Shown: positions 1 through 7,599 of the stretch, in pieces
How positions within the stretch are numbered: position 1 is the first letter of the stretch
How the letters are laid out: the number at the start of each line of letters is the position of its first letter
Assembly (NCBI GenBank): GCA_005881895.1
Contig: VBCG01000150.1
Location: forward strand, 1 to 45,100
Length of the DNA stretch: 45,100 nt
DNA from: Betaproteobacteria bacterium
GTDB lineage: Bacteria; Pseudomonadota; Gammaproteobacteria; Burkholderiales; Casimicrobiaceae
Direction of reading: 5' to 3'
Translations under genes and position numbers: made by a program
Notes under the pieces: model-generated
Databases searched by the model: none
What the model was told of the DNA's origin: nothing
Seen by the model: the letters and a program-made list of their open reading frames with translations, nothing else

Positions 1-1
1 G

Positions 2-67
2 ACGGACGACGTCACGATCGTCCCGGTCGACCGCGTCGACGCCGCGATCGAGTATTTGCGCAAATAA
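2..67 (+). CDS. C-terminal tail of an unidentified protein (partial)
   Basis: An open frame runs from the window edge to a TAA stop and ends in the residues VDAAIEYLRK. Only about 21 residues are visible, so the family cannot be named. The codon pattern is GC-rich and coding-like. The gene ends just before the degraded glycosyltransferase on the opposite strand, so the two would be convergent. Real coding is likely because the frame stays open to the edge and ends cleanly where the next gene's remains begin. The identity is unknown. Confidence 0.45.
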   Translation, partial: TDDVTIVPVDRVDAAIEYLRK

Positions 68-1145
68 CGCGTCCTAAGGCGCTGGCTGGGCGCGGAAAGG
101 TTCGCGTACGCGTCACAATATTGATCGGCCATCATCAGGTAGGCCGCTTCCAATGCCGCAGTCGTTCGCGCAGTGTCGAACAACGTGCTCGAGCGACCGG
201 GTCCGGCGAGAAAGTCGCGCAGGCGTCGCCGTTCATTGGAATTTCGCGCTAACGCAAGCGCTTTTTCCTCGTACGCCGCGACGCTGTCCGCAATGAGCTC
301 GGGCAACCCGATTGCCGTCAGCAAGCTCGCTGCCACGCGACCTGCAAATGTCTCGCCGCGCAAAGTCAGCGACGGGTAGCCGGCCCAGAGCGCATCGCTG
401 GCCGTCGTGTGGGGGTTATACGGCCACGTGTCGAGAAACAGATCGGCGTGTCGATAGAGGCCCAGTCGGGGGCGACCACGCGAACACGATGCGAGACGAA
501 TCGATACCACGCTTGTGCGCTTCGGCACGCAGATTCGCGATCGCCGGATAGCCGTCGTGACGTGCGAGCAGCCACAGCACCGAATCGGGCACCGCGGTCT
601 GATTCGGGCCCGCACGTCAAAGACTTGTGGATTCAACTTGTAGACATTGTTGAAGCAGCAAAAGACGATGCTCCCGGCGGGAAGTTGCAACGCCGGGCGT
701 TCCGATGGCTCGGCGATTGGACGTTTGCGATCATTGATCTGATAGCTGCCGGGGAGAAGGGCGAGCGTCTCCGCATACTCGGCCGCGTGTGCAATCGGCG
801 TGACGACATCATCGCCGATCAGATAATCGGCCAGCCCACTGCCCAGCGTCCCGGGATAGCCGCGGTAGTGCACTTGGATCGGCGCCGGACGAAGCGCCAG
901 CGCGCCGGGCGGCGCGCCCTCGGTCTGTCCTTTGAGGTCGATCAGAATATCGATGCCTTCGCGGCGAATGACTTCCACCAATCGCTGCGGGCCAACCCCT
1001 GCGAATGCCGGTTCGTCGGGAACGAAGCCCAATGCGTGCGTGGCGGCATCGAGCGCTTCGAGCACGCGTCCTTGCGCAGCGAGCGCGAGCGCTCGAACTC
1101 GGCGGAGACGGTCATCCTGCACGGTGCATGCGGAAAGGGGAAAGT
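68..1145 (-). pseudogene. Broken SPINDLY/OGT-like (GT41) glycosyltransferase catalytic domain
   Basis: Read on the minus strand, three frames join into the catalytic part of an O-GlcNAc-transferase-like protein. First comes a stretch with REGIDILIDLKGQTEG and APIQVHYRGYPGTLGSGLADY, then AVPDSVLWLLARHDGYPAIANLRAE, then LFLDTWPYNPHTTASDALWAGYPS with GETFAGRVAASLLTAIGLPEL. These are typical GT41 (UDP-GlcNAc-binding) segments. One frame change falls at about 590-615 and another in a G-run at 468-472. The usual N-terminal TPR region and the start of the catalytic domain are absent: the remnant stops at the promoter side of the aldolase. No in-frame stop is found before the neighbouring gene tail. 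Two frameshifts plus a missing 5' end argue for a pseudogene rather than sequencing error alone. The long ORFs on the plus strand here are shadows. Confidence 0.75.
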
Positions 1146-1210
1146 CTAGCGTACGATTTGAGGCGATTGCTCGCGCAGGGGTGCGGCGTATTACGGGGAC
1201 TCACGAGATC

Positions 1211-1918
1211 GTGGAAGCTGACAAGACGTTGCGGCGCGACGTCGCGCTCGCCAACCGGATCATCGAACGCTGCGGGCTCTCGAACGTGTTCGGTCACGCG
1301 AGCGCGCGCATACCGGGCACTGACACCTTCCTCTTTCCGCGGCGTCGCTCGCCCGGATTCGCGGAAGAGAATCATCTGCTGGTCATCGACACGGACGGCA
1401 ACGTGCGCACCGGGGTCGGCACGCCGAACAGCGAGTTGTGGATTCATGCCCGGATCTATGCGTCGCGACCCGACATCGGCGGAATCGTCCATGCGCATCC
1501 GATGGCGTGTATCTGCCTGTCGCAAATCGGCGAGCCCTTTCGTATTGTCCACAACCAGGGCGGCGCATTTGCCGCGGGCGTCGCGGAATACGAGCCGATT
1601 GGACTGATCCGCACGCGCGAGTTGGGGGATCAACTCGTGCGATGCCTCGGCAGCGCAGTAGGTGTCATCATGCGCGGCCATGGCATCACGACGGCGACGG
1701 CTGACATTCGCAGCGCGACCGTTGCGGCGTGCTTTCTGGAGGAGGGCGCCCGCTTGCAGTTGCAAATGCTTGCCGCTGCCGGCGGCGACCAGGGCCAAAT
1801 CCGCGCCTACACGCGCGAGGAGGCCGACCGTGTCAGCGACCAACTTTCGCCCGCCATCGTCGCACGCGCTTGGGAGTACTACGCGGCCGTCGCGGAGGTG
1901 CGCCCGCTCGGCGGATGA
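1211..1918 (+). CDS. Class II aldolase/adducin family protein
   Basis: A 235-residue protein of the class II aldolase/adducin fold (relatives are fuculose-1-phosphate aldolase and ribulose-5-phosphate 4-epimerase). These zinc enzymes cleave or epimerise sugar phosphates or related hydroxy acids. Visible signatures are NVFGHASARIPG near the N-terminus, SELWIHARIYASRPDIGGIVHAHP (the HAH zinc ligands) and RGHGITTAT (the third histidine). The divergent class found beside Bug receptors often acts on unknown hydroxy-acids, so no substrate is named. No ATG fits; the GTG at 1211 is chosen because conserved sequence starts just after it and a GGGG stretch lies upstream. GTG at 1181 is an alternative. 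It converges on the TctC-type receptor gene with a 6-nt gap. Confidence 0.82.
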   Translation: MEADKTLRRDVALANRIIERCGLSNVFGHASARIPGTDTFLFPRRRSPGFAEENHLLVIDTDGNVRTGVGTPNSELWIHARIYASRPDIGGIVHAHPMACICLSQIGEPFRIVHNQGGAFAAGVAEYEPIGLIRTRELGDQLVRCLGSAVGVIMRGHGITTATADIRSATVAACFLEEGARLQLQMLAAAGGDQGQIRAYTREEADRVSDQLSPAIVARAWEYYAAVAEVRPLGG

Positions 1919-1924
1919 CGATCA

Positions 1925-2902
1925 TTATTCCGCTGTCGCGCCGGTCCGCCGCACGATCTCGCCGTACTTTTTTGCCTCAACGCGGATCGTGTCGGCAAGT
2001 TGCTCGGGTGTGCCGGGCGTCGCTTCGAAGCCGAAGTTTTGGAGTTGAAGCTTCACGTCGGCGTCGGCAAGTTGCCGATTGACCTCGGCGTTGATCTGCC
2101 GAACGACTTCTGGCGGAGTGCCGCGCGGCGCGAGCAGCGCAAGCCACGAACCCACCTCGAATCCCGCAGGACCGCCGGCTTCTTCGACCGTCAGGACGTC
2201 GGGCAAGGTCTTGAGTCTCTCTTTCGACGCGATGGCGATCAATTTGATCTTGCCGGATTGGATCAACGGCAAGGCGGAACCGAGTGTCGAGAATGCCCAG
2301 CCGACGTCGCCGTTCGCGATCGACACGTACATCTGCGACTGATCCTTGAACGGCACGTGGATCATCTTCGTGCCGGTGAGGAACTCGAATTCGGCGCTTC
2401 CAAGATGTGAAGGGCTGCCGACATACGACGATCCATACGTGACGGCGCCCGGATTCGCTTTAGCGGCCGCAATCAGCGCGCGCACGTTTTGATACGGTCC
2501 CGCAGTCGCAACAATCAGAAAGAAAGGCGTGCGGTAGAACATCGCGACGGGCACAAAATCCTTGTCCGGGTCGTACGGCAGCTTCTTGTAGAGCGCCGGA
2601 TTGATCGCCACGTGGGCATTGCTGACGACCAGCAACTCGTGCCCGTCGGGTGCGGCATTCTTGACGGCCTCAATCGCGATGAAGCCGCTCGCGCCTGGAC
2701 GCGGATCGACCAGCACCTGCTGCGACCACGCGCGGGACAGTTTCTCGGCCAGTATGCGGGCGAATACGGCGGGACCGGCGCCTGCTGAATAAGGCGCCGT
2801 GATCTTGACGACCTTCGACGGATACGTTTGCGCAACGACTGGCACTGCGAAGAGCCACGCGGCAATGAAAACCGACAAGCGCGAAGGCGTCGTCTCCATC
2901 AT
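1925..2902 (-). CDS. Bug/TctC-family tripartite tricarboxylate transporter substrate-binding protein
   Basis: A 325-residue periplasmic solute receptor. It opens with a signal peptide (MMETTPSRLSVFIAAWLFAVPVVAQ, cleavage after AQ), followed by the family's mature start YPSKVVKITAPYSAG. Further Bug signatures are GHELLVVSNAHVAINPALYKKLPYDPDKDF, GSPSHLGSAEF and VPFKDQSQMYVSIANGDV. Bug proteins bind carboxylates and feed TctAB permeases, but many betaproteobacterial copies are orphans. No tctA or tctB is seen here, so this one is an orphan in the window. A perfect 8-bp inverted repeat lies about 75 bp upstream. Two adjacent ATGs are possible starts. The gene family is expanded in Burkholderiales. 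Confidence 0.9.
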   Translation of the reverse strand: MMETTPSRLSVFIAAWLFAVPVVAQTYPSKVVKITAPYSAGAGPAVFARILAEKLSRAWSQQVLVDPRPGASGFIAIEAVKNAAPDGHELLVVSNAHVAINPALYKKLPYDPDKDFVPVAMFYRTPFFLIVATAGPYQNVRALIAAAKANPGAVTYGSSYVGSPSHLGSAEFEFLTGTKMIHVPFKDQSQMYVSIANGDVGWAFSTLGSALPLIQSGKIKLIAIASKERLKTLPDVLTVEEAGGPAGFEVGSWLALLAPRGTPPEVVRQINAEVNRQLADADVKLQLQNFGFEATPGTPEQLADTIRVEAKKYGEIVRRTGATAE

Positions 2903-2978
2903 GTTTTGCTCCGAGCACGTGCACGAAAGGGATTAGCAGTCGAAAACGTAGCACGTTTGACAGTGGTGAGCAGGAATA

Positions 2979-2999
2979 GAGACTGTCGAGAACAGTCTC
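2979..2999. promoter_or_regulatory. Inverted repeat upstream of the TctC-type gene (possible operator)
   Basis: GAGACTGT, a 5-base gap, then ACAGTCTC form a perfect 8-bp inverted repeat centred about 87 bp upstream of the receptor start. It is not followed by a T-run, so it resembles an operator more than a terminator. The inner CTGT/ACAG halves are only 5 bp apart and do not fit the E. coli LexA spacing. No regulator is assigned. Confidence 0.3.
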
Positions 3000-3110
3000 G
3001 TAACCAATGGAAACTTATGTCTACCGAGCGCGTCGATCAGGCGCTGCAAATGCTGCGCACGTGACTTTGCACTACGGGGTTTCGTCTTGCCCCCCGAAGT
3101 ATTTACGCAC

Positions 3111-3560
3111 TCATTTCCCGTCGTAGGCAGCCTTGAGCTTGGCGGCGTCCAGCTTCTTCATCTGGAGCATCGCCTGCATTGCCCGCTGCGCGCCGGGAGA
3201 CGCGGCATCCTTGACAGGTCGGGCAGGAGACTCGGCACCACTGCCAGGACACGCCGAACTTGTCCTTGAGCCAGCCGCACTGCTAGGCGTTCGCGTCGCC
3301 GCCCGCCGTGAGCTTCTGCTAGCAATAGTCGATCTCGTCCTGCGTCTCGCAGCGGATGACCAATGAGATCGCATCGTTGAACTTTGAAGACCGGGCCGCC
3401 TTTAGCCGTGAAAGGCTGACACTCAAGCTCGAAGGTAACGGTCATCACGGAGCCGGGCGGGTTTCCCGCGGGAGCGGCAAAACAGCGGACGCTTTTCTCA
3501 GCGCGCAGCGAGCTTACGTCCGGCGACACTACCTTTGCACAGCGCCCGGTGCCTCCAGCT
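3111..3560 (-). pseudogene. Degraded VOC/PhnB-like (glyoxalase superfamily) protein gene
   Basis: Pieces of a PhnB/3-demethylubiquinone-methyltransferase-like VOC protein can be read in order on the minus strand: PPGSVMTVTFELECQPFTAKGGP, then IRCETQDEIDYC, then QCGWLKDKFGVSWQ, then RAMQAMLQMKKLDAAKLKAAYDGK at the C-terminus. The pieces lie in different frames and in-frame TAG codons interrupt the middle (after DEIDYC and before QCGW). The N-terminal metal-binding strand (about the first 40 residues) cannot be found. Several independent lesions make this a true pseudogene, not a sequencing artefact. It lies directly beside the dif-like site, in a decayed region. Confidence 0.85.
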
Positions 3561-3572
3561 CACCTACTGGTC

Positions 3573-3600
3573 GCGTCGCATAATTGATATTATGTCAAAT
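3573..3600 (+). other. dif: dif-like XerC/XerD recombination site
   Basis: A 28-bp site matches the E. coli dif sequence at 22 of 28 positions by direct comparison. The outer part of the XerC arm differs (GCGTCGCATAA here), the 6-bp centre is TTGATA instead of TGTATA, and the XerD arm is TTATGTCAAAT, one base from E. coli. The inner palindrome CATAAT/ATTATG is intact. dif is where XerCD resolves chromosome dimers, opposite the origin; mobile elements (IMEX) also use such sites. The location in an intergenic, decayed stretch supports a site rather than coding sequence. Whether it is the primary chromosomal dif cannot be decided from the window. Confidence 0.72.
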
Positions 3601-3875
3601 AACCGAAACAGGCATGGGGAAGCGAAAGACTTGCCATCTAGGCTCGGCATGAACCCGATGACCGCTCTGCTATTCGCTCTTTGGACCGAGGGGTACGCCC
3701 GCGAAGACGGCATCGGGCGCAATCGATCGATCCACGCGGCTTTCCTTCGGGATTTCTTACACTTCGTTGTGCGCTACTCGCGGTGAGCCACATGTATTTC
3801 CGCTAACCCGATGAAGCGATTGAAAAATAGGACATCAACTATTCCCGGCACGCTCATTGCTGACTGAAAATCAAC

Positions 3876-3937
3876 GGTCCGGGACGAGTTGCCGGCGAGA
3901 CGAAGAGGAAGCGTTTCGTATCCCGGACCTTTTTTTT
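3876..3937 (+). terminator. Rho-independent terminator with long loop
   Basis: GGTCCGGGA at 3876 pairs with TCCCGGACC at 3921, followed at once by eight Ts. The 36-nt loop contains a smaller ACGAA/TTCGT pairing, so the whole can fold as a long stem. The direction is plus. No intact gene lies just upstream on that strand, so it may end a small RNA, a lost gene, or the doubtful 3592 ORF. Confidence 0.65.
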
Positions 3938-4069
3938 CGACATTGCAGAAGGCGTAGCAATCCGTGGCGCAAGGTGCGAGATTCAACCCGCGCCCGGAGT
4001 TCGGGAGTGGCAAGGGGGAGCGACGCAGGAGGTCGGTTGACGTTTCGTGGGTGAACTGGCTGACCGGAG

Positions 4070-4101
4070 AAAAGGCCTCGTCTCAAGACGCGGCCTTTTT
4101 T
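4070..4101. terminator. Bidirectional intrinsic terminator downstream of cbiX
   Basis: AAGGCC-T-CGTCT pairs with AGACG-C-GGCCTT around a 2-nt loop, with one internal mismatch. Six Ts follow on the plus strand, and on the minus strand the stem is followed by TTTTCTCC. It lies 25 nt beyond the cbiX stop codon, so it probably ends the minus-strand cbiX transcript and blocks plus-strand read-through. Confidence 0.75.
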
Positions 4102-4125
4102 CTTGGCTGCTCCCCGATCACGCAT

Positions 4126-4506
4126 TCATTCCATGCCGGCGAGCGCGAAGTCCGCCAACACGTCAAGCACGTTGGGCGCCTCTCCCGCCGCCTCGACGAT
4201 TTCGAATTTGACCTGAGGCAGCGCGGCCTGAACGGCCTTCATCTGCCGCGGAAAATCCTCTCGCAGGTGTCCGCCACGACCGAAAAACAATGGCACGATT
4301 CGGATCGCACTTATTCCTTGTGCGGCAAGGGCTTGAGCTGCCGACTTGAGATCCGGCTGGAGGTAATCTAGATAGGCCAGGGCCGTGGGTAGTTCGGGCC
4401 GCTTCTCGCGGAGTCGCGCCAATAACCGCTCGAAAGGCTCCGCCCAACGAGGGTCGCGGGCTCCATGCGCATAAAGAATCAAGGCGCGTCGATCCATCGC
4501 CGTCAT
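4126..4506 (-). CDS. cbiX: Sirohydrochlorin chelatase, CbiX-like (single domain)
   Basis: A 126-residue protein of the short CbiX type. These small chelatases insert Fe2+ or Co2+ into sirohydrochlorin, working as dimers that mimic the two-domain enzymes. Signatures are ILYAHGARDPRW near the N-terminus, with the metal-binding histidine in AHG, and VPLFFGRGGHLREDFP with the second histidine. The length fits the small class (about 120-130). It is divergent from cysI with about 75 nt between the starts, and the siroheme made here is the cofactor of that enzyme. ATG at 4506 is used; a second ATG three codons later (MDRRALIL) is equally possible. Confidence 0.88.
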   Translation of the reverse strand: MTAMDRRALILYAHGARDPRWAEPFERLLARLREKRPELPTALAYLDYLQPDLKSAAQALAAQGISAIRIVPLFFGRGGHLREDFPRQMKAVQAALPQVKFEIVEAAGEAPNVLDVLADFALAGME

Positions 4507-4580
4507 GATATGTCTGGTGGAAATAACCGGATAGCCATTGATTCCTTTCCCTTATTTTCATGCTCTTCTATCGTAGCGTC

Positions 4581-6242
4581 ATGTATCGCTATGACAGCTT
4601 CGATCAGCGTCTTGTCGACGAGCGCGTCGCGCAATATCGCGACCAGACGCGGCGATACCTCGCCGGCGACCTCACGGAAGACGATTTCCGACCGCTCCGT
4701 CTGCAGAATGGCCTGTACATCCAGAAGTACGCGCCGATGCTGCGGATTTCGATTCCGTATGGGCTTTTGTCCACGCTGCAACTGCGCACGCTGGCGCGTA
4801 TCGGCCGCAAATACGATCGCAGCTACGGACACTTCACGACACGCCAGAACATTCAATTCAATTGGCCGAAGCTCGAGGACGTTCCCGATATTCTCGCCGA
4901 GCTCGCCGCGGTTGAGATGCATGCAATCCAGACGTCAGGCAACTGCATTCGCAACATTACCAGTGACCACTTTGCCGGAGTCGCGGGTGACGAAGTTGCC
5001 GACCCGCGGCCCTATTCCGAGCTCGTCCGCCAGTGGGCTGCATTGCATCCCGAGTTCGCGTATTTACCGCGCAAGTTCAAGATCGCGATCACCGCCGCGA
5101 CCACCGATCGCACCGCCCTCCTCGTCCATGACATCGGCTTGCAGATCGTGCGCAATGACGCAGGAGAGATCGGTTTTCGCGTCATCGTCGGCGGCGGTAT
5201 GGGTCGTACGCCGATCATCGGCCACGTGATCCGCGAATTTCTGCCCCGCGCCGAAATTCTCAACTATCTCGACGCGATCCTTCGCGTCTACAACCGCTAT
5301 GGCCGTCGCGACAACAAATACAAGGCGCGCGTCAAGATCCTCGTCAAGGACAGAACACCCGAAGTGTTCGCGCGGGATGTCGAAGAGGAGTGGTCGCATC
5401 AGCGCGGCGGACCGGCAACGGTGCCCGACGAAGAGATCGAGCGTCTTGCTGCGCATTTTCCGGCGCCATCGTACGACGTTCTGGCCGGCGACGATCCGAC
5501 GTATAAGTCCGAGCTCGCGGACAACCGAGCGTTCTCGAACTGGGCGAAGCGCAACGTTCATTCGCACAAGGTCGCCGGCTATGCAATCGTCACGCTGTCG
5601 TTGAAGAAGACCGGCGTGCCGCCGGGCGATGTCACGTCCGATCAAATGGACGCGATCGCGGATCTCGCCGACCATTACAGCTTCGGCGAGCTCCGTGTCT
5701 CGCATGAGCAAAACCTGATCTTTGCTGACGTGCGTCAGGCGGATCTCTTTGCGCTGTGGACCGAGCTCAAAGCGCTCGGCGTTGCGACACCGAATATCGG
5801 ATTGCTGACGAACATCGTCTGCTGCCCGGGCGGCGACTTCTGTTCGTTAGCGAACGCCAAATCGATCCCGATCGCCGAAGCGATCCAGCGTCGTTTCGAC
5901 GATCTCGATTATTTGCACGACATCGGCGAGCTCGACCTCAATATCTCGGGTTGCATGAACGCCTGCGGCCACCATCATGTGGGACATATCGGCATTCTCG
6001 GCGTCGACAAAAACGGCGCGGAGTGGTATCAAGTGTCGATCGGCGGCTCACAGGGCAATGACGCAGCGCTCGGCAAGGTGATCGGTCCTTCCTTCGCCGC
6101 GCACCAAATGCCCGACGTCATCTCGCGTTTGATCGATACATACATCGACAATCGGCACGAGGACGAGGCCTTTGTCGATACGGTTCACCGAATCGGCATC
6201 GAGCCTTTCAAGGAACGCGTCTATGCCGCAGCAGCTCATTAA
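4581..6242 (+). CDS. cysI: Siroheme-dependent sulfite (nitrite/sulfite) reductase hemoprotein
   Basis: A 553-residue enzyme that reduces sulfite to sulfide by six electrons in assimilation. The [4Fe-4S]-siroheme ligands are visible as CPGGDFC (C-x5-C) and, about 90 residues on, CMNAC (C-x3-C). Two ferredoxin-like half repeats are seen: YGHFTTRQNIQFNW in the first half and SFGELRVSHEQNLIFADV in the second. ATG at 4581 is preferred because MYRYDSFDQRLVDERVAQYRDQ matches the usual betaproteobacterial N-terminus; the ORF track's 4560 start adds seven atypical residues. The downstream DUF934 gene overlaps its 3' end. Nitrite reductases share the fold, but the context (DUF934, cobA, cbiX) fits sulfite. 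No cysH is in the window, which is unusual for this gene block. Confidence 0.93.
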   Translation: MYRYDSFDQRLVDERVAQYRDQTRRYLAGDLTEDDFRPLRLQNGLYIQKYAPMLRISIPYGLLSTLQLRTLARIGRKYDRSYGHFTTRQNIQFNWPKLEDVPDILAELAAVEMHAIQTSGNCIRNITSDHFAGVAGDEVADPRPYSELVRQWAALHPEFAYLPRKFKIAITAATTDRTALLVHDIGLQIVRNDAGEIGFRVIVGGGMGRTPIIGHVIREFLPRAEILNYLDAILRVYNRYGRRDNKYKARVKILVKDRTPEVFARDVEEEWSHQRGGPATVPDEEIERLAAHFPAPSYDVLAGDDPTYKSELADNRAFSNWAKRNVHSHKVAGYAIVTLSLKKTGVPPGDVTSDQMDAIADLADHYSFGELRVSHEQNLIFADVRQADLFALWTELKALGVATPNIGLLTNIVCCPGGDFCSLANAKSIPIAEAIQRRFDDLDYLHDIGELDLNISGCMNACGHHHVGHIGILGVDKNGAEWYQVSIGGSQGNDAALGKVIGPSFAAHQMPDVISRLIDTYIDNRHEDEAFVDTVHRIGIEPFKERVYAAAAH

Positions 6243-6735
6243 GGATCGCACCGTCGTCGACGACCGCTGGACGCTTCTGCGCGATGTGACTTCGGAGCCC
6301 ATTCCGCCGGGTCCCATCATTGTGTCGCTGCCGGTTTGGAAGGCTCGCCGTGACGAGCTCGCCGCGCGCGGCGATGTCGGCGTTTGGCTTGCGGCGGCCG
6401 ACGACCCTGCCGAGCTCGCCGCCGACACAGCGACATTGCCGCTGATCGCCGTCGATTTCCCGCAATTCACCGATGGGCGCGGCTACTCGATCGGCCGGCT
6501 CTTGCGCGAGCGCTACGGCTTTGCGGGAGAGCTCCGTGCGATCGGCGACGTGCAGCGTGACCAACTCTACTATCTCGCGCAATGCGGTTTCAACGCGTTC
6601 GCAATTCGCGCCGATCACAGCGCCGGTGACGCGCTCGCAGGTTTGGCGGCATTCAGCGACGGTTACCAACTGACGAACGCCCGCACGCCATGGTTCCGCC
6701 GTCGCGCGGAGCCTGGCGCGACCGACGTTCGATGA
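6223..6735 (+). CDS. DUF934 family protein (sulfite reductase-associated)
   Basis: A 170-residue protein of the DUF934 family, found almost only next to proteobacterial cysI and thought to be an accessory protein or small partner of sulfite reductase; its biochemistry is not settled. The family core is visible as LIAVDFPQFTDGRGYSIGRLLRERYGF followed by GDVQRDQLYYLAQCGFNAFAIR. The ATG at 6223 lies 20 nt inside the cysI end, giving translational coupling, and its stop overlaps the cobA start as ATGA. The arrangement is a tight operon of cysI, this gene and cobA. Confidence 0.9.
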   Translation: MPQQLIKDRTVVDDRWTLLRDVTSEPIPPGPIIVSLPVWKARRDELAARGDVGVWLAAADDPAELAADTATLPLIAVDFPQFTDGRGYSIGRLLRERYGFAGELRAIGDVQRDQLYYLAQCGFNAFAIRADHSAGDALAGLAAFSDGYQLTNARTPWFRRRAEPGATDVR

Positions 6736-7502
6736 GCGGCGTTGTCTATCTGATCGGCGCGGGTCCCGGCGCGGCCGACCTTCTCACACTGCGCGCAGCG
6801 CGGCTGCTCGAATCCGCCGACATCGTGTTTCACGACGCGCTCGTGCCGCGCGAGCTGTTGGCTTTTGCGCGGCGCGCAGAGCTCGTGGCCGTCGGCAAAC
6901 GCTGCGGTCGTCACAGCACCGCGCAAAGATTCATCAACAAACGTCTGATCGATGCCACTCGTCGTTTTGCGATCGTCGTGCGGCTCAAGGGCGGCGACCC
7001 GCTGTTATTCGGGCGAGCGCAAGAAGAGATCGCCGCGCTCGAGTCGGCTGGTATCGCCTATGAAATCGTACCCGGCATTACGGCAGCGCTCGCCGCGGCC
7101 GCGGCCGTGGGAACCTCCCTCTCGCAACGCGGTGCGGTCCGCAGCGTGGCATTTGCGACGCCGCGCGTCGGCAGCGGCGAAGACGTAAGCGATTGGCTGC
7201 GCGGATTCTGTGCGGCCGACGCAGGCGCGATCTACATGGGCATCGGCGAAGCGCCGGCGATCGCCGCAGCGTTGCTCGCCAAAGGCAAGCCACTGTCGCT
7301 ACCGGTCGCAGTCGTAGAAAATGCGTCGCTCCCCAGCGAGCGAATCATCCACACGACACTCGCGGCGCTTCCCGCGCTGGCCAAGCTCCAATTCACCGGC
7401 CCTACTCTACTGCTCGTCGGTCCGCAATTTGCTGCGCGCGTCACGGCAACGAATCGTGCCAAGAACGCGCTGGATACACCTGCCGCAGCGCGACGCGCCT
7501 AA
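6732..7502 (+). CDS. cobA: Uroporphyrinogen-III C-methyltransferase (SUMT)
   Basis: A 256-residue SAM-dependent enzyme that methylates uroporphyrinogen III at C2 and C7 to give precorrin-2, the first step to siroheme. Signatures are VYLIGAGPGAADLLTLRAARLL (the glycine-rich SAM loop) at the N-terminus, DIVFHDALV, VRLKGGDPLLFGRAQEE and YEIVPGITAALAAAAAVGTSL. No CysG dehydrogenase/ferrochelatase domain is fused, so oxidation and metal insertion need other enzymes; CbiX across the divergent promoter can do the chelation. ATG at 6732 overlaps the DUF934 stop (ATGA). The C-terminus is about 15 residues longer than typical, with a low-complexity tail. Confidence 0.92.
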   Translation: MSGVVYLIGAGPGAADLLTLRAARLLESADIVFHDALVPRELLAFARRAELVAVGKRCGRHSTAQRFINKRLIDATRRFAIVVRLKGGDPLLFGRAQEEIAALESAGIAYEIVPGITAALAAAAAVGTSLSQRGAVRSVAFATPRVGSGEDVSDWLRGFCAADAGAIYMGIGEAPAIAAALLAKGKPLSLPVAVVENASLPSERIIHTTLAALPALAKLQFTGPTLLLVGPQFAARVTATNRAKNALDTPAAARRA

Positions 7503-7599
7503 CCTCGCGGAGACACGCGGAGACGCACAGGCCGTTCTGACGCGGGCGCTATCATCGAGTCCATATAGCGCCAAGCCGGCGCTCCGCACTCGGATCGCC

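Larger units (their letters stand above)
3601..4125. other. Gene-poor stretch after the dif-like site
   Basis: About 520 bases contain no convincing gene. A 64-codon open frame begins at an ATG inside the XerD arm (3592) and ends at 3786; it has no recognisable domain and no good ribosome binding site. The stretch holds two intrinsic terminators (described separately). No tRNA cloverleaf was found. Sequence between about 3940 and 4070 could be a short untranslated transcript ending at the second terminator, but nothing directly shows this. Confidence 0.5.

Noticed and set aside
409-1149. 246-codon plus-strand frame before the aldolase
   Set aside because: The minus strand clearly reads as GT41 glycosyltransferase fragments; the plus frame has no recognisable sequence.
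2979-2999. CTGT/ACAG halves as a canonical LexA box
   Set aside because: The spacing is 5 bp, not 8, so it does not fit the E. coli LexA consensus.
3592-3786. 64-codon ORF starting inside the dif-like site
   Set aside because: No ribosome binding site, no recognised domain, and a start codon inside the XerD arm; kept only as a possibility in the gene-poor stretch.
4507-4580. Possible cobalamin or SAM riboswitch between cbiX and cysI
   Set aside because: The gap is only about 75 nt and no riboswitch core sequence is present.
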